A stretch of DNA of 64,000 nt from Bradyrhizobium sp. LMTR 3 (lineage in GTDB: Bacteria; Pseudomonadota; Alphaproteobacteria; Rhizobiales; Xanthobacteraceae). Shown here one piece after another: positions 59,956 through 64,000 of this stretch. The number at the start of each line of letters is the position of its first letter. The first letter of the stretch is position 1. The DNA lies in the NCBI RefSeq assembly GCF_001693485.1, contig NZ_MAXC01000014.1:28686-92685 (forward strand), written 5' to 3'. The notes beneath the pieces are model-generated. The model did no database searches. It saw only the letters and a program-made list of their open reading frames with translations, and was not told where the DNA came from. The translations under genes were made by a program, and so were the position numbers.

Positions 59956-61967
59956 GACGCCACCGCCGGTTCGATTTCGGCAAGTTCAACGCCTTCGCCG
60001 ACGATATCGCCGACCTTGCACCTGATTTTCTTCAACACGCCCGCAAAGGGCGCGCGCAGGGTCTGCTCCATCTTCATGACTTCCAGCGTCAGGATCGCCG
60101 CGCCCTTCTCCAGCGTCGCACCTTCCTCGGCCAGCAGCGCCACTACGGTTCCGGGCAACGGCGCCACGATCTTGTCCTCGCCGACCAGTTCCTCCGTCTC
60201 GCCGCCGAACGGATCGACCCAATGCAGATCGAAGCGGCCGTTCCGGGTGCGGAGGTAAAGCTCGTGGCCTTCGATCACGGCCGTGACGCGCGATTTTATG
60301 CCCTCGATCGTCAGATCGAAGCTGCCTTCTTCCGCGGGCGAGGTCGCGAAAACGAGCTCGTGCTTGCCGATGGTCAGTTTCGACGGACCATTGCCATAGT
60401 GCAGCGTCACCTTGTGTTCGATGCCCTGCCCTTGACGGAACGAGAACACCCGCTTCCGCTGGCCGACCGGCATCCAGCCAAACGTCTGCCAGGGCGAATG
60501 CACTTGCTTCCGCGCAGCGTTCTGCTCATCGACAACGATTGCCGCTACCGCAGCACAAAGCTCGAGATCCCCTGCCGTTCCCGAGAATTCCGTCAGCTTC
60601 TTCAGTTCACGCTCGATGAAGCTAGTGTCGATGGTATTGGCGCGCACCTGCGGGTGCGTCACCAGCGCGGACAGGAACGGAATGTTGGTGACGATGCCGC
60701 GGACGTCGGTCTCTTCCAGCCCGCGGTTCAGCCGCTCGATCGCTGCCTGACGGGTCGGCGCCCAAGAAATGACCTTGGCAAGCATGGCATCGTAGTATGG
60801 CGACACCGCATCGCCGCTGCGGTAGCCCGCATCGATCCGCAGGCCGTCGACCGCCTCAGGCGTCCGCCAGGTCCTGATCCGGCCGACCGATGGCATAAAA
60901 TTCTTCTGCGGATTTTCGGCATAAACCCGCGCCTCGATGGCGTGTCCGTTCAGCTTGATCTCGTTCTGCGCCAACGGCAGCTTTTCACCGAACGCCACCC
61001 GCAACTGCCATTCGACGAGATCGACGCCAGTGATGAGCTCGGTCACGGGATGCTCGACCTGCAGGCGGGTATTCATTTCGATGAAGAACACCTCCTTGCC
61101 GTCGGAGACGAACTCGATGGTGCCGGCGCCGACATAGTTCACGGCCGCGGCCGCCTTGCGCGCAGCGGCGCAGACCGTCTCGCGCTGCGTGGCATCGAGC
61201 GTCGGCGACGGCGCCTCCTCGATCACCTTCTGGTGCCGCCGCTGCAGCGTGCATTCGCGCTCCCAGAGCGAGAGCAGATTGCCGTGGCTGTCGCCGATGA
61301 TCTGCACCTCGATATGCCTTGGGTTTTGCACGAATTTCTCGATCAGCATGCGGTCGTCGCCGAATGCCGCCTTCGCTTCGCGTTTGGCGCTGACGATCGC
61401 AGCCGCAAGCTCTGCGGCCGAATTGACCACGCGCATGCCCCGCCCGCCGCCGCCGGCGGAAGCCTTGACCAGCACGGGGAAGCCGATCTTCTCGGCGGCC
61501 TTTGTCAGCGTCGCCTCGTCCTGGGCCTCGCCGTGATACCCTGGCACCAATGGCACGCCGGCCTTTTCCATCAGTGCTTTCGAGCCGGACTTCGAGCCCA
61601 TCGCGGTCATCATCTCGGCCGTGGGGCCCACGAAGACCAGCCCGGCATTAAGACACGCCTGCGCGAATTCGGCATTTTCAGACAGAAAGCCGTAGCCGGG
61701 ATGGATAGCCTCGGCACCGGTCTGGCGCGCCGCTTCGATCACGCGCTCGATATTGAGATAGCTGTCGCGCGCACGCGCCGGCCCGAGCAGCACGGCCTCG
61801 TCGGCCATAGCGACGTGCATGGCGTCGCGGTCGGCCTCGGAGTAGACGGCGACGGTACGCAGGCCCATGGCCCGCGCGGAGCGGATCACACGGCAGGCAA
61901 TCTCGCCGCGGTTGGCGATCAGGAGGGTGCGAAAACGCCGGTAAAGCTTCGAGCGGTCCATCATCAC
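59952..61967 (-). CDS. mccA: methylcrotonoyl-CoA carboxylase, biotin-containing alpha subunit
   Basis: 671-residue biotin carboxylase/carrier subunit. It has [20 protein letters not shown], the ATP-grasp loop [14 protein letters not shown], the [14 protein letters not shown] motif and a C-terminal biotinyl domain with the lysine in EVMKMEQ. Gene order with ivd, the carboxyltransferase and HMG-CoA lyase identifies it as the methylcrotonyl enzyme rather than acetyl- or propionyl-CoA carboxylase. It overlaps both neighbours by four bases. Confidence 0.93.
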   Translation of the reverse strand: MMMDRSKLYRRFRTLLIANRGEIACRVIRSARAMGLRTVAVYSEADRDAMHVAMADEAVLLGPARARDSYLNIERVIEAARQTGAEAIHPGYGFLSENAEFAQACLNAGLVFVGPTAEMMTAMGSKSGSKALMEKAGVPLVPGYHGEAQDEATLTKAAEKIGFPVLVKASAGGGGRGMRVVNSAAELAAAIVSAKREAKAAFGDDRMLIEKFVQNPRHIEVQIIGDSHGNLLSLWERECTLQRRHQKVIEEAPSPTLDATQRETVCAAARKAAAAVNYVGAGTIEFVSDGKEVFFIEMNTRLQVEHPVTELITGVDLVEWQLRVAFGEKLPLAQNEIKLNGHAIEARVYAENPQKNFMPSVGRIRTWRTPEAVDGLRIDAGYRSGDAVSPYYDAMLAKVISWAPTRQAAIERLNRGLEETDVRGIVTNIPFLSALVTHPQVRANTIDTSFIERELKKLTEFSGTAGDLELCAAVAAIVVDEQNAARKQVHSPWQTFGWMPVGQRKRVFSFRQGQGIEHKVTLHYGNGPSKLTIGKHELVFATSPAEEGSFDLTIEGIKSRVTAVIEGHELYLRTRNGRFDLHWVDPFGGETEELVGEDKIVAPLPGTVVALLAEEGATLEKGAAILTLEVMKMEQTLRAPFAGVLKKIRCKVGDIVGEGVELAEIEPAVAS

Positions 61968-63568
61968 ATCCTGAACAAGCCAAACTTCGTGGGTTCGATC
62001 GGCGCGTTGGCCGCGGCGGACAGCCCAAGCCCCAGCACCAGGCGGGTGTCGGCGGGATCGATCACGCCATCATCCCACAGCCGCGCGGTGGCGTAATAGG
62101 GATTGCCCTGGCTTTCATACTGGGCACGGATCGGCGCGCGGAACTTGTCCTCTTCCTCGGCCGACCAGCTTTCGCCTTTCGCCTCGATATTGTCGCGGCG
62201 GACCTGGCTCAGCACCATGGAGGCCTGCTCGCCGCCCATCACCGAAATACGCGCGTTCGGCCACATCCAGAGGAAGCGTGGAGAGTAGGCGCGGCCAGAC
62301 ATGCCGTAATTTCCGGCACCATAGGAGCCACCGATCACGACAGTGAATTTCGGCACGCCGGCGGTCGCGACCGCCGTCACCAGCTTGGCGCCATCGCGCG
62401 CGATGCCGCCGGCCTCGTATTTCTTGCCGACCATGAAGCCGGTGATGTTCTGCAAAAACACCAGCGGAATATTGCGCTGGCAGCACAGCTCGATGAAGTG
62501 CGCGCCCTTCAGCGAACTCTCGCTGAACAGGATGCCGTTGTTGGCGATGATGCCGGCCGGGTAGCCCCAGATATGGGCGAAGCCGCAAATCAGCGTGGAG
62601 CCGTAGAGCTTCTTGAACTCGTCGAACTCCGAGCCGTCGACGATCCGCGCGATGATGTCGTGGACGTCGAAGGGTTTTCTGCCGTCGGCGGAGACGACGC
62701 CATAGATTTCCTCGGCGGGAAACAGCGGCTCGCGCGGCTCGCGCATGTTCAGCACCGCGCGCGTCGGCGGCTTCAGCGTGGCGACGATGCGCCGGGCGAT
62801 TCCGATCGCATGTGCATCGTTCTGCGCATAGTGATCGGTGACGCCGGAGTGGCGGGAATGCACGTCGGCGCCGCCGAGCTCTTCGGCGGAAACCACCTCG
62901 CCGGTCGCGGCCTTCACCAGCGGCGGGCCGCCGAGGAAGATGGTGCCCTGGTTGCGCACGATGATGCTCTCGTCCGACATCGCCGGCACATAGGCGCCGC
63001 CCGCGGTGCAGGAGCCCATCACGATGGCGATCTGCGGAATGCCCTGCGAGGACATCTGCGCCTGGTTATAGAAGATGCGGCCAAAGTGCCGCTCGTCCGG
63101 AAAGATCTCGTCCTGCATCGGCAGGAAGGCGCCGCCGGAATCGACCATGTAGACGCAGGGCAGATTGTTCTGGCGCGCGATATCCTGCGCGCGCAGATGC
63201 TTCTTCACCGTCATCGGATAATAGGTGCCGCCCTTGATGGTGGCGTCGTTGGCGACGATCACGCATTCGCGGCCCGAAATACGCCCAACCCCGGTAATGA
63301 CGCTCGCAGAATGGACGTCACCGCCATAGAGCCCGTGGGCTGCCAGCGGCGATAGTTCGAGAAACGCCGTGCCGGGATCAACCAGCAGGTCGACGCGCTC
63401 GCGCGCCAGCATCTTGCCCCGCGATGTATGCCGCTTGCGCGACACCTCGCCGCCGCCGCCGGCGACCACCTTGAGCTTCTCGCGCAGTTCGGCCACGAGC
63501 CCCCGCATCACGTCGGCATTGCGGGCAAACTCGGAGGACGTAGGATCGATGGTGGAATGAAGCGGCAT
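61964..63568 (-). CDS. mccB: methylcrotonoyl-CoA carboxylase, carboxyltransferase beta subunit
   Basis: 534-residue carboxyltransferase with [41 protein letters not shown] and [20 protein letters not shown], typical of the MccB/LiuB type. The ATG at 63568 gives the family length. It lies 112 bases after ivd and four bases into the alpha gene. Confidence 0.94.
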   Translation of the reverse strand: MPLHSTIDPTSSEFARNADVMRGLVAELREKLKVVAGGGGEVSRKRHTSRGKMLARERVDLLVDPGTAFLELSPLAAHGLYGGDVHSASVITGVGRISGRECVIVANDATIKGGTYYPMTVKKHLRAQDIARQNNLPCVYMVDSGGAFLPMQDEIFPDERHFGRIFYNQAQMSSQGIPQIAIVMGSCTAGGAYVPAMSDESIIVRNQGTIFLGGPPLVKAATGEVVSAEELGGADVHSRHSGVTDHYAQNDAHAIGIARRIVATLKPPTRAVLNMREPREPLFPAEEIYGVVSADGRKPFDVHDIIARIVDGSEFDEFKKLYGSTLICGFAHIWGYPAGIIANNGILFSESSLKGAHFIELCCQRNIPLVFLQNITGFMVGKKYEAGGIARDGAKLVTAVATAGVPKFTVVIGGSYGAGNYGMSGRAYSPRFLWMWPNARISVMGGEQASMVLSQVRRDNIEAKGESWSAEEEDKFRAPIRAQYESQGNPYYATARLWDDGVIDPADTRLVLGLGLSAAANAPIEPTKFGLFRM

Positions 63569-63680
63569 GATCGGCGTTTCTTTGGATGCGAGGGAGCCGT
63601 TGGAATGGCTTCAGGACGGCCGGAGCGTAACGTTCGAGGAGGATATGACAGCCTGTATCATCTTTGCCTCGATGTGAAGT

Positions 63681-64000
63681 TCAAGCCGTCTTCTCGAACA
63701 GCTCCCGGCCGATCAGCATGCGGCGGATTTCGCTGGTGCCGGCGCCGATCTCGTAGAGTTTTGCGTCGCGCAACAGCCGTCCGGTCGGGTAGTCGTTGAT
63801 ATAGCCGTTGCCGCCGAGGAGCTGGATGGCGTCGAGCGCGCATTGCGTCGCCTTCTGGGCGGCGTAGAGGATGGCGCCGGCGGCGTCCTCGCGCGTGGTC
63901 TCGCCGCGGTCGCAAGCCTTTGCCACCGCATAGACATAGGCGCGCGAGGCATTCATCGTGGTGTACATGTCGGCGATCTTGCCCTGCACGAGTTGAAACG
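63681..64000 (-). CDS. isovaleryl-CoA dehydrogenase (N-terminus beyond window edge)
   Basis: C-terminal part of an acyl-CoA dehydrogenase, ending with the stop at 63681-63683. It shows the FAD-region motifs [20 protein letters not shown] and [19 protein letters not shown], the form typical of isovaleryl-CoA dehydrogenase. Only about 106 residues are visible. It is the first gene of the leucine-degradation operon, in front of mccB. The FAD and catalytic glutamate regions lie outside the window. Confidence 0.88.
   Translation of the reverse strand, partial: FQLVQGKIADMYTTMNASRAYVYAVAKACDRGETTREDAAGAILYAAQKATQCALDAIQLLGGNGYINDYPTGRLLRDAKLYEIGAGTSEIRRMLIGRELFEKTA

Noticed and set aside
1..64000. 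CRISPR array or prophage
   Set aside because: No regularly spaced direct repeats and no phage structural, integrase or lysis genes were recognised.

Overview
The window is high-GC, densely packed chromosomal DNA from an alphaproteobacterium of the Bradyrhizobium / Nitrobacteraceae type. Evidence for this is an aapJQMP-type amino-acid transporter, an alphaproteobacterial H-NS protein, DUF3551, DUF6481 and MxKDx small proteins, Rhizobiales-style palindromic intergenic repeats, and many TRAP and tripartite tricarboxylate (TTT) uptake systems. The assignment is an inference from gene content; no rRNA or other phylogenetic marker is present.

Layout. 1-9133 (minus): an RND multidrug efflux operon, outer-membrane lipoprotein -> membrane-fusion protein -> MdtB-like pump -> MdtC-like pump, the last cut by the left edge. 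9780-12179 (plus): cyclopropane-fatty-acid synthase and cysteine synthase. 12404-14332: an arylsulfatase remnant lacking its N-terminal catalytic part. 14392-18912 (minus): aapJQMP, with a sigma-54-like site upstream. 19247-20440: metC. 20449-26616 (minus): an apparent six-gene catabolic operon (crotonase, class III CoA-transferase, TctC, TctB, TctA, PdxA-family dehydrogenase) divergent from a GntR regulator and separated from it by an inverted repeat. 27678-32020: cpaBCDE of a Tad pilus, facing a TadD-like lipoprotein; a small PilZ protein follows.

33660-46564: an Na/Pi cotransporter-PhoU protein; a four-gene envelope cluster (ArnT-like transferase, PAP2 phosphatase, DPM1-like glycosyltransferase, LABN-domain protein) that resembles a lipid A / LPS sugar-modification pathway; and an overlapping alpha-2-macroglobulin-PBP1C pair. 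46873-46949 is tRNA-Arg(UCU). About 6 kb after it holds only small, mostly secreted or unknown proteins plus an H-NS-like protein and little that is conserved. 53107-58903: a TRAP dicarboxylate-type system with two binding proteins, a GntR regulator with a perfect palindromic operator, and a DapA-family lyase. 59050-64000 (minus): the leucine/isovalerate degradation operon (isovaleryl-CoA dehydrogenase, methylcrotonyl-CoA carboxylase beta and alpha, HMG-CoA lyase), cut by the right edge.

No CRISPR array, integrase, transposase or phage genes were found. The least explained parts are the TTT/CoA-transferase/crotonase/PdxA operon, the four-gene envelope-sugar cluster, and the small-gene stretch after the tRNA. 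Function calls rest on motif and family recognition by eye; no database search was run.
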